Notes under the pieces: model-generated
Seen by the model: the letters and a program-made list of their open reading frames with translations, nothing else
The model's database searches: none
What the model was told of the DNA's origin: nothing
Position numbers and translations under genes: made by a program
Assembly: GCA_038745625.1 (NCBI GenBank)
Contig: JBCDLG010000089.1
Location: 1 to 12,818, forward strand
DNA: 12,818 bases
DNA from: Parvularcula sp038745625
Lineage (GTDB): Bacteria > Pseudomonadota > Alphaproteobacteria > Caulobacterales > Parvularculaceae
Direction of reading: 5' to 3'
In this document: positions 1-7,199 of the stretch, one piece after another
Position numbering within the stretch: the first letter of the stretch is position 1
Layout of the letters: each line of letters begins with the position of its first letter

Positions 1-1
1 C

Positions 2-967
2 GGCGTGCCCACATCACGGACACTGAGCATTATCGAAACCGGGGAAGAGCTTGAGCGCCATGATGAGCCGTCCCCGACGCGCTCGGCGGTTCTCGTCCGC
101 CTTTCCCATGGCCATGTCCGCTTTGGGAGTTTTCAGCGCCTCGACTATCTCGGCGACCAAGAGGCAGCGGCCCAGCTTCTCGACTACGTCATCACCCAGT
201 TCTACCCCGAGGTTGAGACCCGGGACGCCGAGGGGCTGTTGGCCGCCGTTGCCAAGCGCATGGCGGTGATGACAGCGCGCCTCATGGCCGCTGGCTTCGT
301 CCACGGTGTTCTCAATACGGATAATATGAACATCACGGGCGAGTGTTTTGACTATGGGCCCTGGCGGTTCTTGCCGACGCTGAAACCTGGCGCGATTGCC
401 GCTTATTTCGACCATGGCGGGCTTTATGCCTTTGGGCGGCAGCCCGAGGCGATCTACTGGAACCTCTGTGCATTAGCGGACGCCTTGCGCCCGATCGCTA
501 ATCACAAAGCGCTTCAGGCCAAGCTCGACCGTTTCCCCGATCACTATGCCGACGCCTTCGCCAACGCGATCCTCCGGCGCCTTGGGGTGGCAAAACGCGG
601 CGGCAAAGCCGATCAGGACTTTGCGCAGGCCTATTTTACCTTTCTCTATGATACCCAGATACCGTTTGAGCGGGCCTTCTTCGATCTCTTCGGCGGGCGT
701 CTTGGCGCGGACAAACGCAAGGCATCGCCGCATGCTGATCTTTATGCGGAAGCGGCTGTCGTCAAAGAGCTCGATCAGCTCGAGCCGGAGAGGCCTGAGC
801 GGCTGGACCATGCCGTCCTCGCCGAGGGCCCCCAGACCCTTCTGTATGAAGAAGTGGAGTCGTTGTGGGACGAGCTTGAGCCGCACAACCGGTGGGACGC
901 CTTCGATGCGAAAATCAGCCGCATACGGCGCATGGGTGAGGCATACGGCCTCTCCTCCGCGCATTGA
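2..967 (+). CDS. selO: Protein adenylyltransferase SelO (YdiU/UPF0061), 5'-truncated by window edge
   Basis: SelO is a pseudokinase-fold enzyme that transfers AMP from ATP onto Ser/Thr/Tyr side chains of proteins. About 321 C-terminal residues are visible. The reading frame is already open at base 2, and it begins inside the family motif G-V-P-T-S-R, so the GTG at 5 is an internal valine codon and not the start. The family is usually about 480 aa, so roughly 160 N-terminal residues lie outside the window. Counting from that valine, the segment HGVLNTDNM (residues 100-108) and DYGP (116-119) hold the Asp-Asn pair and the second Asp. They are spaced ten residues apart, as in the characterised Pseudomonas SelO (D252/N253 and D262). 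The C-terminus ends without the cysteines seen in the longer E. coli-type protein. dapE follows 39 nt downstream on the same strand, so co-transcription is possible. The family call is firm; substrates cannot be inferred. Confidence 0.93.
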   Translation, partial: GVPTSRTLSIIETGEELERHDEPSPTRSAVLVRLSHGHVRFGSFQRLDYLGDQEAAAQLLDYVITQFYPEVETRDAEGLLAAVAKRMAVMTARLMAAGFVHGVLNTDNMNITGECFDYGPWRFLPTLKPGAIAAYFDHGGLYAFGRQPEAIYWNLCALADALRPIANHKALQAKLDRFPDHYADAFANAILRRLGVAKRGGKADQDFAQAYFTFLYDTQIPFERAFFDLFGGRLGADKRKASPHADLYAEAAVVKELDQLEPERPERLDHAVLAEGPQTLLYEEVESLWDELEPHNRWDAFDAKISRIRRMGEAYGLSSAH

Positions 968-1006
968 GCGTTGCAGGGCCGCGCCGCATCGCCCATCTTG
1001 ACACCA

Positions 1007-2146
1007 ATGCTTAGACCATCCCTCCAAGACCCCGTCGCTCTCACCCGCGCTTTGATCGCTCGCCCTTCGGTCACGCCGGTGGATGCGGGCGCGCAAGACC
1101 TGCTCGAGGAGTGGCTGACAGCGCTCGGTTTCACGGTCCACCGCGAGACCTTTGGCGAGGTGCCCAATCTCTACGCTGTGCGTGGCGAGGGTGGCCCGCG
1201 GCTTTGTTTTGCTGGTCATACCGACGTGGTTCCTCCTGGCGATGAAGCCGCCTGGACCAGCCCACCGTTCGAGCCAACGGAGACGGATGGGCTGATCCGC
1301 GGGCGCGGCGCTTCGGATATGAAGGGTGCGATTGCGGCCTTCATCGCAGCGATCGCCAGGGCCGATGAGACGGCGCCGCTCGCGCTCCTCATCACCGGCG
1401 ATGAAGAGGGCCCTGGCATCGATGGCACCAAGCGCATGCTCGTTTGGCTGGAGGAGAAGGGTTTCAGTTTCGATCATTGCCTGGTGGGCGAGCCGTCGAG
1501 CCGCGAAGTGCTTGGCGATATGATGAAGGTCGGCCGCCGGGGCTCCTGCAATGTGATCATCACCGTCGAAGGGCGGCAGGGTCACGTCGCCTATCCTCAC
1601 CGTGCGCAAAACCCGATGACGCCCGCCGCCCGTATCGCCGCCGCACTCGCCACGGCAGAGCTTGATCAGGGTTATGAGGCGTTCCAGCCCTCCAACCTGG
1701 AGGTGACCGGGTGGGGCAGCGCGGAAACGGCCGAGAATGTCATCCCGGCTGACGCCTGGATCCGCTTCAACGTCCGTTTCAATCCCAACTGGACCGGCGA
1801 GGCGTTGCTCGAGCATCTCTCCACCCTGGTCGAGGAGGCCGCCGAAGGCGCGCGTTGGACGTGGACGACCCGGGTCTCCGGCGAGGCGTTCCTCAATGAC
1901 GACCGGGCGCTCACCGTGCTGATTACGGATGCTGTGAGCCAGGTGACCGGCAGGAAACCAGAGGCATCAACGACCGGCGGCACGTCGGATGCGCGCTTTA
2001 TCGCCAAAGTCTGCCCCACAGTGGAGTTTGGCCTCCCTGGCGCCACCATGCACCAAGTCGATGAAGCGGTGGGTACAGACGATATTGAGAACCTAACGCA
2101 GATCTACAGCGAGGTTCTGAGGCTTTACGGGCAGAACGCATCGTGA
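1007..2146 (+). CDS. dapE: Succinyl-diaminopimelate desuccinylase
   Basis: This is a cytosolic di-zinc hydrolase of the M20 family. It converts N-succinyl-LL-2,6-diaminopimelate to LL-diaminopimelate and succinate, for lysine and peptidoglycan synthesis. The 379-aa length is typical. Metal and catalytic residues are all visible: H71 and D73 in AGHTDVVPPG, D104 in RGASDMKGA, E133-E134 in TGDEEGPG, E162 in GEPSS and H349 in GATMHQVDE. The dimerisation (lid) domain lies between about residues 180 and 295. I chose the ATG at 1007 because MLRPSLQDPVAL matches the usual N-terminus. A TTG at 971 in the same frame would add 12 unlikely residues. Neither start has a strong ribosome binding site. The gene follows selO by 39 nt and overlaps the next gene by 4 nt (GTGA). 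The second diaminopimelate/lysine gene, lysA, lies 6 kb away. Confidence 0.96.
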   Translation: MLRPSLQDPVALTRALIARPSVTPVDAGAQDLLEEWLTALGFTVHRETFGEVPNLYAVRGEGGPRLCFAGHTDVVPPGDEAAWTSPPFEPTETDGLIRGRGASDMKGAIAAFIAAIARADETAPLALLITGDEEGPGIDGTKRMLVWLEEKGFSFDHCLVGEPSSREVLGDMMKVGRRGSCNVIITVEGRQGHVAYPHRAQNPMTPAARIAAALATAELDQGYEAFQPSNLEVTGWGSAETAENVIPADAWIRFNVRFNPNWTGEALLEHLSTLVEEAAEGARWTWTTRVSGEAFLNDDRALTVLITDAVSQVTGRKPEASTTGGTSDARFIAKVCPTVEFGLPGATMHQVDEAVGTDDIENLTQIYSEVLRLYGQNAS

Positions 2147-2769
2147 TTTCTGGCCGGGATATCTCAAGCGCGATTTCGGGCACAGTGGCGATGGCGCGTG
2201 CTGATGAACGGTGGGCCGATCGGTTCGACATGAGCGCTGATGCTGTTTTTCGTAGCTTCTGGGCCATCCCGCTGGCGCTGCCGCCGCATTTGCTCGCAGC
2301 GGAAGGCGCGCGGCGCATTTCAGTCGAGGCTGGTCAGTACAATCTCGCGGGCATCTCCCCAGTGGCCTACGGCATCTCGGAGACCGTCGTCTTCTTGATC
2401 GCTTGGGGGCTGCAGCTTGCGCTTCTTGCGTCGCTTGCGAGGCGCCGCGGAGCGGGCTGGAGGATCAGTCCACTGATCATCGGCTTCAACTGGGCTGTGT
2501 TCTTGAGCCGTTTGGCTTTTGGATTGCTGTTGGGCCTATCCTTGATCAGCGGCCTCGACGTCGTGGCGCAGATCGCCGCGCTCTTTGTCTTTGGCTTTTC
2601 TATTTGGCTTGAGTGGGGTGTGATCAAGCGGACTCTGGAAACGTCGGCCCTCGGAACAGTGGGTGTCTTGGGGCTTTTGACAGTTGCTGTCCTGGCCGTA
2701 TCGATTCTGCTTGGCTCGCTCTTTGTCGCAATCGGCATTCTACCGTCGTTTCAGGCGCCTTCGTCGTAG
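2143..2769 (+). CDS. Hypothetical multi-spanning membrane protein downstream of dapE
   Basis: This is a 208-aa protein I do not recognise. About five hydrophobic segments are visible, near residues 28-45, 70-98, 108-135, 140-160 and 170-203, separated by short basic loops (for example RRRGAGW). That predicts an integral inner-membrane protein. No catalytic motif or binding signature is evident. The start is a GTG that overlaps the dapE stop codon (GTGA at 2143-2146), which points to translational coupling. An in-frame ATG at 2191 is an alternative that would remove 16 residues without touching the first membrane segment. Its 3' end overlaps the 3' end of convergent truA by 19 nt. A small membrane protein next to dapE suggests a cell-envelope role, but this is inference only. 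Confidence 0.75.
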   Translation: MISGRDISSAISGTVAMARADERWADRFDMSADAVFRSFWAIPLALPPHLLAAEGARRISVEAGQYNLAGISPVAYGISETVVFLIAWGLQLALLASLARRRGAGWRISPLIIGFNWAVFLSRLAFGLLLGLSLISGLDVVAQIAALFVFGFSIWLEWGVIKRTLETSALGTVGVLGLLTVAVLAVSILLGSLFVAIGILPSFQAPSS

Positions 2770-3515
2770 ATGGCTTTTTCGAAGTAGAGGCCATGGGCGG
2801 GCGCCACCGGGCCGCAGCGGCTTCGATCTTTGGCCTCCAGCGCCTCTTTCACATCGTTCGGCTGCCAACGGCCCGAGCCCACGCGTTCCAGCGTACCGAC
2901 GATGGAGCGGACCTGGTTGTGGAGGAAGGATTGCGCGCGGAGCTGCACCTCGATCACGGCTCCACTCTCAACCAAGGTGATCTCGTTGATGCTCTTGACT
3001 GGGCTTTTTGACTGGCAGTGGGCGGAGCGAAAGGTCGTAAAGTCATGGTGGCCCACGAGGTGATTGGCCGCCTCCTGCATGGCGGCCACGTTCAGATCGC
3101 GGGGCACTTGCCAAAACCGACGGGCTTCGAGTGCGAGCGGTGCTCGTCGTTGGATCACTTTATAAACGTAGCGACGCTCGATGCAGGAAAACCGGGCGTG
3201 GAAGCTGTCATCCACCGGCTCCGCATGGAGCACCGCGATGGGGTGAGGCCGGGCGATCGCGTTCAGCGCGTTCATCACCGCCCAGCTGTCCATCGGTTTG
3301 GCAAGATCGATATGCGCGGTCATCGCGATGGCGTGGACACCCGCATCGGTGCGCCCAGCGCCATAACAAGGGGCCTTGCCGCCGGAGAGCTGCTCGCCAG
3401 CCTCTTCCAGCACCTGCTGGACCGAAAGCGCTGTGTCTTGCCGTTGCCAACCGGCAAAGGGGCCACCGTCATACTCCACCTCGATCCGGTGACGGATGCT
3501 GAGCGGGCCGCTCAC
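2751..3515 (-). CDS. truA: tRNA pseudouridine(38-40) synthase TruA
   Basis: TruA isomerises uridines 38-40 in the anticodon arm of many tRNAs to pseudouridine in the cytosol. The 254-aa length is standard for the family. The N-terminus IEVEYDGGPFAGWQRQ is the family hallmark. GRTDAGVHA at residues 54-62 contains the catalytic aspartate D57. The conserved FHARFSCIERRYVY and LHNQVRSIVGTL segments follow in the expected order. The start is a GTG at 3515 that overlaps the fmt stop codon (GTGA on the minus strand), so truA is probably translated by reinitiation after fmt. It is the last gene of the def-fmt-truA operon and converges on the membrane protein gene downstream of dapE. Confidence 0.96.
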   Translation of the reverse strand: MSGPLSIRHRIEVEYDGGPFAGWQRQDTALSVQQVLEEAGEQLSGGKAPCYGAGRTDAGVHAIAMTAHIDLAKPMDSWAVMNALNAIARPHPIAVLHAEPVDDSFHARFSCIERRYVYKVIQRRAPLALEARRFWQVPRDLNVAAMQEAANHLVGHHDFTTFRSAHCQSKSPVKSINEITLVESGAVIEVQLRAQSFLHNQVRSIVGTLERVGSGRWQPNDVKEALEAKDRSRCGPVAPAHGLYFEKAIYDEGA

Positions 3516-4441
3516 TGAAGAACCGTACCCGGAGGGAGCGGTGTGCCGCGCAGGAAGTCGGCGGCGGTTTGCGGCGCTTTGCCGGAGCGTTGCAGCCTTA
3601 GGACATCCACCGCCTTGCCATCGCCTGCTGCAATCGAAACTGCCTCATCGCCTAGAGCGGCGACCGTGCCGGGCGCGGCATCAACGCGGGCGCCGACGCG
3701 GCTCAACAGCAGTTTGAGGCGCTGATCCTCCAGCATGGCGTAGGCGCCAGGGAAGGGAGAGAGGCCGCGGATCTGCCAGTCAATCTCATAGGCCGGGCGG
3801 GACCAGTCGATCTTCGCTTCGTTGGCCGTGATCTTCTTGGCGTAGGTCACGCCATCGTCAGGCTGCAGCGTCGGCTCAAGCCCGCCGCGGGACAAAGCGG
3901 CGAGGGCGCGCGGCAAAAGGCTCGCGCCGATCGGCGCCAATTTGTCGTGCAAGGATTGATAGGTCTCGTCATCCGCAATTGGCACCGTTTCGGAAAGCAG
4001 CACTGGACCGGTATCGAGGCCTGCTTCCATCTGCATGACCTGCACGCCGGTCGCTTTGTCACCAGCCATAATGGCGCGCTGGATCGGCGCTGCGCCGCGC
4101 CACCTGGGCAGAAGGGAGCCATGGAGGTTCAGGCACCCATAGGTCGGCACATCGAGCACGGCCTGCGGCAGGATTTGACCGTAGGCGACGACAATCGCGA
4201 CCTCGGGGGCAAGCTCTGCCAAGGCCGCAGCCTCTTCCGGCGCCTTCATGCTCGCCGGGGTCCGGACCTCAAGACCATACTCCTCAGCCAACGCGCCAAC
4301 GGGTGAGGGCTTGAGCTTGTGCCCCCGGCCTCGCGGGCGCGGCGGCTGGGTATAGACCGCCGCGACATCGTGGCCATTCGCCACGAGTTCAGAAAGCGCC
4401 GGGACCGCGAAGTCCGGCGTACCCATAAAGACAACGCGCAA
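3512..4441 (-). CDS. fmt: Methionyl-tRNA formyltransferase
   Basis: Fmt formylates the amino group of Met-tRNA(fMet) using 10-formyltetrahydrofolate, which permits bacterial translation initiation. The protein is 309 aa. The formyl-transfer domain carries MGTPDF near the start, the catalytic N105 and H107 in NLHGSLLPRWRGAAPIQ, and D143 in LDTGPVL. These match E. coli N106, H108 and D144. The C-terminal tRNA-binding domain runs from about residue 205. The start is a rare TTG at 4441. It is chosen because MRVVFMGTPDF is the conserved N-terminus; the next in-frame ATG would delete the first beta strand. A GGAG ribosome binding site lies 8 nt upstream, inside the last codons of def. Only 5 nt separate the two genes, and fmt overlaps truA by 4 nt. 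Confidence 0.97.
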   Translation of the reverse strand: MRVVFMGTPDFAVPALSELVANGHDVAAVYTQPPRPRGRGHKLKPSPVGALAEEYGLEVRTPASMKAPEEAAALAELAPEVAIVVAYGQILPQAVLDVPTYGCLNLHGSLLPRWRGAAPIQRAIMAGDKATGVQVMQMEAGLDTGPVLLSETVPIADDETYQSLHDKLAPIGASLLPRALAALSRGGLEPTLQPDDGVTYAKKITANEAKIDWSRPAYEIDWQIRGLSPFPGAYAMLEDQRLKLLLSRVGARVDAAPGTVAALGDEAVSIAAGDGKAVDVLRLQRSGKAPQTAADFLRGTPLPPGTVLQ

Positions 4442-4446
4442 GGGTC

Positions 4447-4977
4447 TTACTCCGCCGCCATAGAGGCCGCTTTCTCTTTCGCCTCTTTCTTAAGCCGCTT
4501 GAGGATCCGCTCTCGTTTCAGCCGGGAGAGATGGTCGATGAAGAGGATGCCTTCGAGATGGTCCATCTCGTGTTGGATACAGGTGGCGAGAAGTCCCTCT
4601 GCCTCAAGCCGCCGCGGCTCGCCCTCATAGTCGAGATACTCGACAACGCAGCGCGCGGGCCGGTCGATCTCCTCAAACGCCTCTGGCACTGAGAGGCAGC
4701 CCTCTTCATAGGGCGCCACCTCATCGGCCGGATCGAGGATCTTGGGATTCACAAAATAACGGGGCTGGGGCTCGTCATCCGCACCAGCGAGATCCATCAC
4801 AATGATCCGAAGCGGGACACCCACCTGGATCGCAGCGAGACCAATTCCCGGCGCGGCATACATCGTCTCCAGCATGTCATCCATGAGCGCACGGGTCTCA
4901 TCGGTGACCTCAGCCACGTCTTTCGACACCTCGCGCAGCCGCGGGTCGGGAACGGTCAGAATCTCACGAACAGCCAT
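4447..4977 (-). CDS. def: Peptide deformylase
   Basis: Peptide deformylase removes the N-formyl group from nascent proteins as the ribosome releases them. It is a metallohydrolase, usually iron-dependent. The 176-aa length is typical. All three signature motifs are present: GIGLAAIQVG (residues 44-53), EEGCLSVP with the metal ligand C94, and QHEMDHLEG with ligands H136 and H140 and catalytic E137. The C-terminal helix is rich in lysine and alanine. It is the first gene of a def-fmt-truA operon, so the enzymes that add and remove the formyl group are made together. No ribosome binding site is visible before the ATG. A promoter-like pair sits so close that the transcript may begin at or next to the start codon (see the promoter entry). 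Confidence 0.97.
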   Translation of the reverse strand: MAVREILTVPDPRLREVSKDVAEVTDETRALMDDMLETMYAAPGIGLAAIQVGVPLRIIVMDLAGADDEPQPRYFVNPKILDPADEVAPYEEGCLSVPEAFEEIDRPARCVVEYLDYEGEPRRLEAEGLLATCIQHEMDHLEGILFIDHLSRLKRERILKRLKKEAKEKAASMAAE

Positions 4978-4983
4978 GTTTTT

Positions 4984-5012
4984 GAACTAAGTACAGCGGC
5001 CACGCCGGTCAA
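4984..5012 (-). promoter_or_regulatory. Candidate sigma-70-type promoter of def-fmt-truA, possibly leaderless
   Basis: On the minus strand, TTGACC (5007-5012) is followed after 17 nt by TAGTTC (4984-4989). The stretch between that hexamer and the def ATG is only six nt (AAAAAC). The -35 element is strong and the -10 is weak. The usual distance from the -10 element to the transcript start would place it within about one or two bases of the start codon. This fits the missing ribosome binding site. It was found by eye only. Confidence 0.35.
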
Positions 5013-5122
5013 TCCGCCAGTGCTTTTGACCTGCCTAAGGACGGTCATAAGCCGTAACACAACCTATACGATTGGTGCCGTTGCGAACGTCTCTCGCCAC
5101 GCCTCTGTTTTAATGTCATAAA

Positions 5123-5153
5123 AAGACAGGTCGCACTCGGCCAGGGGTATAGT
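5123..5153 (+). promoter_or_regulatory. Weak candidate promoter for the RmuC-like gene
   Basis: AAGACA (5123-5128) and TATAGT (5148-5153) resemble -35 and -10 hexamers, with a longish 19-nt spacer. Transcription would begin near 5160. That leaves about 135 nt of leader to the preferred ATG at 5295, or about 35 nt to the ATG at 5196, so this promoter is mild evidence for the earlier start. It was identified by eye only. Confidence 0.25.
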
Positions 5154-5294
5154 TTTTGCTGCTCAGGGCGTCTGAGTGGGATGTGGTGGTGGAGTATGGC
5201 ACGATTTTGGAAGCCTGCTCATTTGCAGGTGGACTCCATCATTGATGAGATGATGGCTGATGCCGAGCAGCAATTGGTGAGGACGGGCCCGTTC

Positions 5295-7199
5295 ATGGAC
5301 AACAGCGACCTGACAATATGGCTGATTATTGCCGCGGCAATTCTTCTTGTGATCGCGGCGCTTGCCGTTCTTTACGGGCGAAGCAATCGTGATCCTGAGG
5401 ACTTCGATAGGAAGCGTGATCTCTTTGAGGACGACGATGAGTTCGACCAGCGGCCCGGCGACCATGTCGATGTGAAGGATGAGTTCTCGTCCATCCGCAT
5501 CTCGCGGGAAGACAAAGATGAGGACACAACGACCATCGCGCGCGAACCTGGGCCCCTCGTTTCTGCCAATGGCGCTGATTTCGACGACGAGCCCTTTATC
5601 GATGAACCGGCCAATGTTGTGCCGCTTCGCGCCGCTGAAGCCGCGCGCGAGCCGCTGGTCGCCGCTCATCACGTTGAGGAACAAGACTTGCCGCAGGAGC
5701 AAGTGAGCCAGGCCGCCGCCGACTATGATTATGGCAGTGTCGCGGGTGCTCCGTTTGATCGCAGCCCTTCGGCGCCTGACAGCGGTTGGACGCCTGCTGA
5801 AGGGTTCACCCAGCCAGAGGCGCAGTTCTCGTCCGGTTCGGACGACGATGCGCCCTACGTTGCTCCCTTCATTCGGGATTACATCAACGCAGCGGAGGGG
5901 CGCCAGTCGCTGCGGATTGACGAACTGCGCAATGATGTGCGCCGTCAGCTGAGCATGATGAAGGATGAGCAGTCGAGCCGCCTTGACCTCTTCCTCTCGT
6001 CGATGGACCGCAAGCTTGAGAACCGCCCAGTGGCGAGCTTTGGCGGAGACTATGACGACGGCGTCTCCAGCCGTCGCCGGTTTGAAGGTCTGTCCACATC
6101 GATCGAGCGGATTACCCAGAGCCTCGAACGCCAAGGCGAGCGTCTGGCAGAGCTCAGCCAATCCTTCGATAGCCGCATGGCGGACGTCACGCCGCTGCGC
6201 ACCGATGTGCGCCTGCTGCATGAAGATATCCGCGGCTTCAAAGAGGACGCCGATGTCAGCAACGCGGCGATCAGTGAGCTGCGCAATCAGCTTGAGGGCC
6301 TGCAAGAGGATTTCGGTCGGCTCGAGCGCAACTTCCTTGAACGTGCCGAGGCGGACACCAGCCCTGTCAGCATGCGTCTGAGTGATGTGGTGCGCGGCAC
6401 GCTTGATGATGATGCCTATGATCTCGGCACGAAGCTTTCGAATGGCCATACCGCTGACTGTGTGATTTATCTGCAGAACGGACGCAGCAAGGTCGCGATC
6501 GATGGCCGCTTCCCGATTGAGACCTTCAACCGTCTACCGTCGCGCGACTCGGTGCGAAAGAATCTGCCGCAAGCCAAAGCGGGTGAGGATGAGTTCCGCC
6601 GCACGGTTCTGCGCGCGATCTTTAGCTGTGCGGACCGCTGCATCGTGCACGGTGAGACCACCGACAGCGCGATTCTGTTCATGCCGTCAGAAGCTGCGTA
6701 CACGATCCTTCATGATCGCTTCCCCGATCTCGTGCGTGACAGTCACCGCGCGCGGGTCTGGTTGACCTCGCCGTCGACGTTGATGGGCACACTCAATCTT
6801 CTGCACAACGTTCTGCCGGCAGGTGATGACTACGGACTGTCTCGTGATGACATACTCGACCAGGAGTTCGATGATGCGTCCGACGGCCCCTTCTATGCTG
6901 GGCCGCAAGAGCGGGCGCGTTCACGAGGTCTCTCGAGCGAAGAGGCCGCGCTTGAGCGCCGTCTGCGCCAACTCCGCGAGCAGGAGCAGGCGATTTCCGA
7001 TGAGCTCGAGCGGGCACGTGGTGCGGGCCAGACGAGCACCCGCCGCTATCGCCAAGAGCCGTCAGCACGCCGTTCGCCAAGCGATGATTTCGAGACGAGG
7101 CTTGAGCGTTTTGCCTTCGATCTCGACGAAGGCCGCGATGTCGTCGAAGGCGATCCGCGCGCGGCATTCCGTGACGATCGCGACGACGATCTGCGCTAG
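5295..7199 (+). CDS. Divergent RmuC-family membrane-anchored coiled-coil protein
   Basis: RmuC proteins are linked to limiting DNA rearrangement and are predicted PD-(D/E)XK nucleases. This 634-aa protein has an N-terminal membrane helix (residues 5-28), then a linker very rich in Asp and Glu (about 30-185). Coiled-coil segments follow (about 200-340), then an RmuC-like core (about 350-525) and a charged, Arg-rich tail with one more coiled coil. The core reads HTADCVIYLQNG, VAIDGRFPIETFNRL, ETTDSAILFMPSEAAY and RARVWLTSPSTLM, which correspond in order to alphaproteobacterial RmuC segments as I remember them. The position beside def supports this, since rmuC neighbours def in many alphaproteobacteria. 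The expected D-A/S-K motif is D-G-R here (about 6499-6507), so nuclease activity is doubtful. Alternative starts at 5181 and 5196 lie upstream. I prefer 5295 because it opens directly into the membrane helix, with GAGG 12 nt upstream. Confidence 0.72.
   Translation: MDNSDLTIWLIIAAAILLVIAALAVLYGRSNRDPEDFDRKRDLFEDDDEFDQRPGDHVDVKDEFSSIRISREDKDEDTTTIAREPGPLVSANGADFDDEPFIDEPANVVPLRAAEAAREPLVAAHHVEEQDLPQEQVSQAAADYDYGSVAGAPFDRSPSAPDSGWTPAEGFTQPEAQFSSGSDDDAPYVAPFIRDYINAAEGRQSLRIDELRNDVRRQLSMMKDEQSSRLDLFLSSMDRKLENRPVASFGGDYDDGVSSRRRFEGLSTSIERITQSLERQGERLAELSQSFDSRMADVTPLRTDVRLLHEDIRGFKEDADVSNAAISELRNQLEGLQEDFGRLERNFLERAEADTSPVSMRLSDVVRGTLDDDAYDLGTKLSNGHTADCVIYLQNGRSKVAIDGRFPIETFNRLPSRDSVRKNLPQAKAGEDEFRRTVLRAIFSCADRCIVHGETTDSAILFMPSEAAYTILHDRFPDLVRDSHRARVWLTSPSTLMGTLNLLHNVLPAGDDYGLSRDDILDQEFDDASDGPFYAGPQERARSRGLSSEEAALERRLRQLREQEQAISDELERARGAGQTSTRRYRQEPSARRSPSDDFETRLERFAFDLDEGRDVVEGDPRAAFRDDRDDDLR

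Larger units (their letters stand above)
4978..5294. other. Divergent intergenic region between def and the RmuC-like gene (317 nt)
   Basis: No gene is convincing here. The stretch holds the def promoter at its left end and a possible plus-strand promoter near 5123-5153. It also holds a small ACGG/CCGT hairpin (5041-5055) and the optional N-terminal extension codons of the RmuC-like gene (5181-5294). No RNA gene is recognisable. A short inverted pair, GACCTG near 5028 and CAGGTC near 5127, is too small to interpret. Confidence 0.6.

Noticed and set aside
473..1816. 447-codon open frame on the minus strand
   Set aside because: It runs antisense to selO and dapE, both strongly identified. Its translation has no recognisable motifs and a composition typical of GC-rich shadow frames.
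5163..6449. 428-codon open frame on the minus strand
   Set aside because: It lies antisense to the RmuC-like gene, whose plus-strand product has a membrane helix, coiled coils and family motifs. The antisense product is a low-information shadow.
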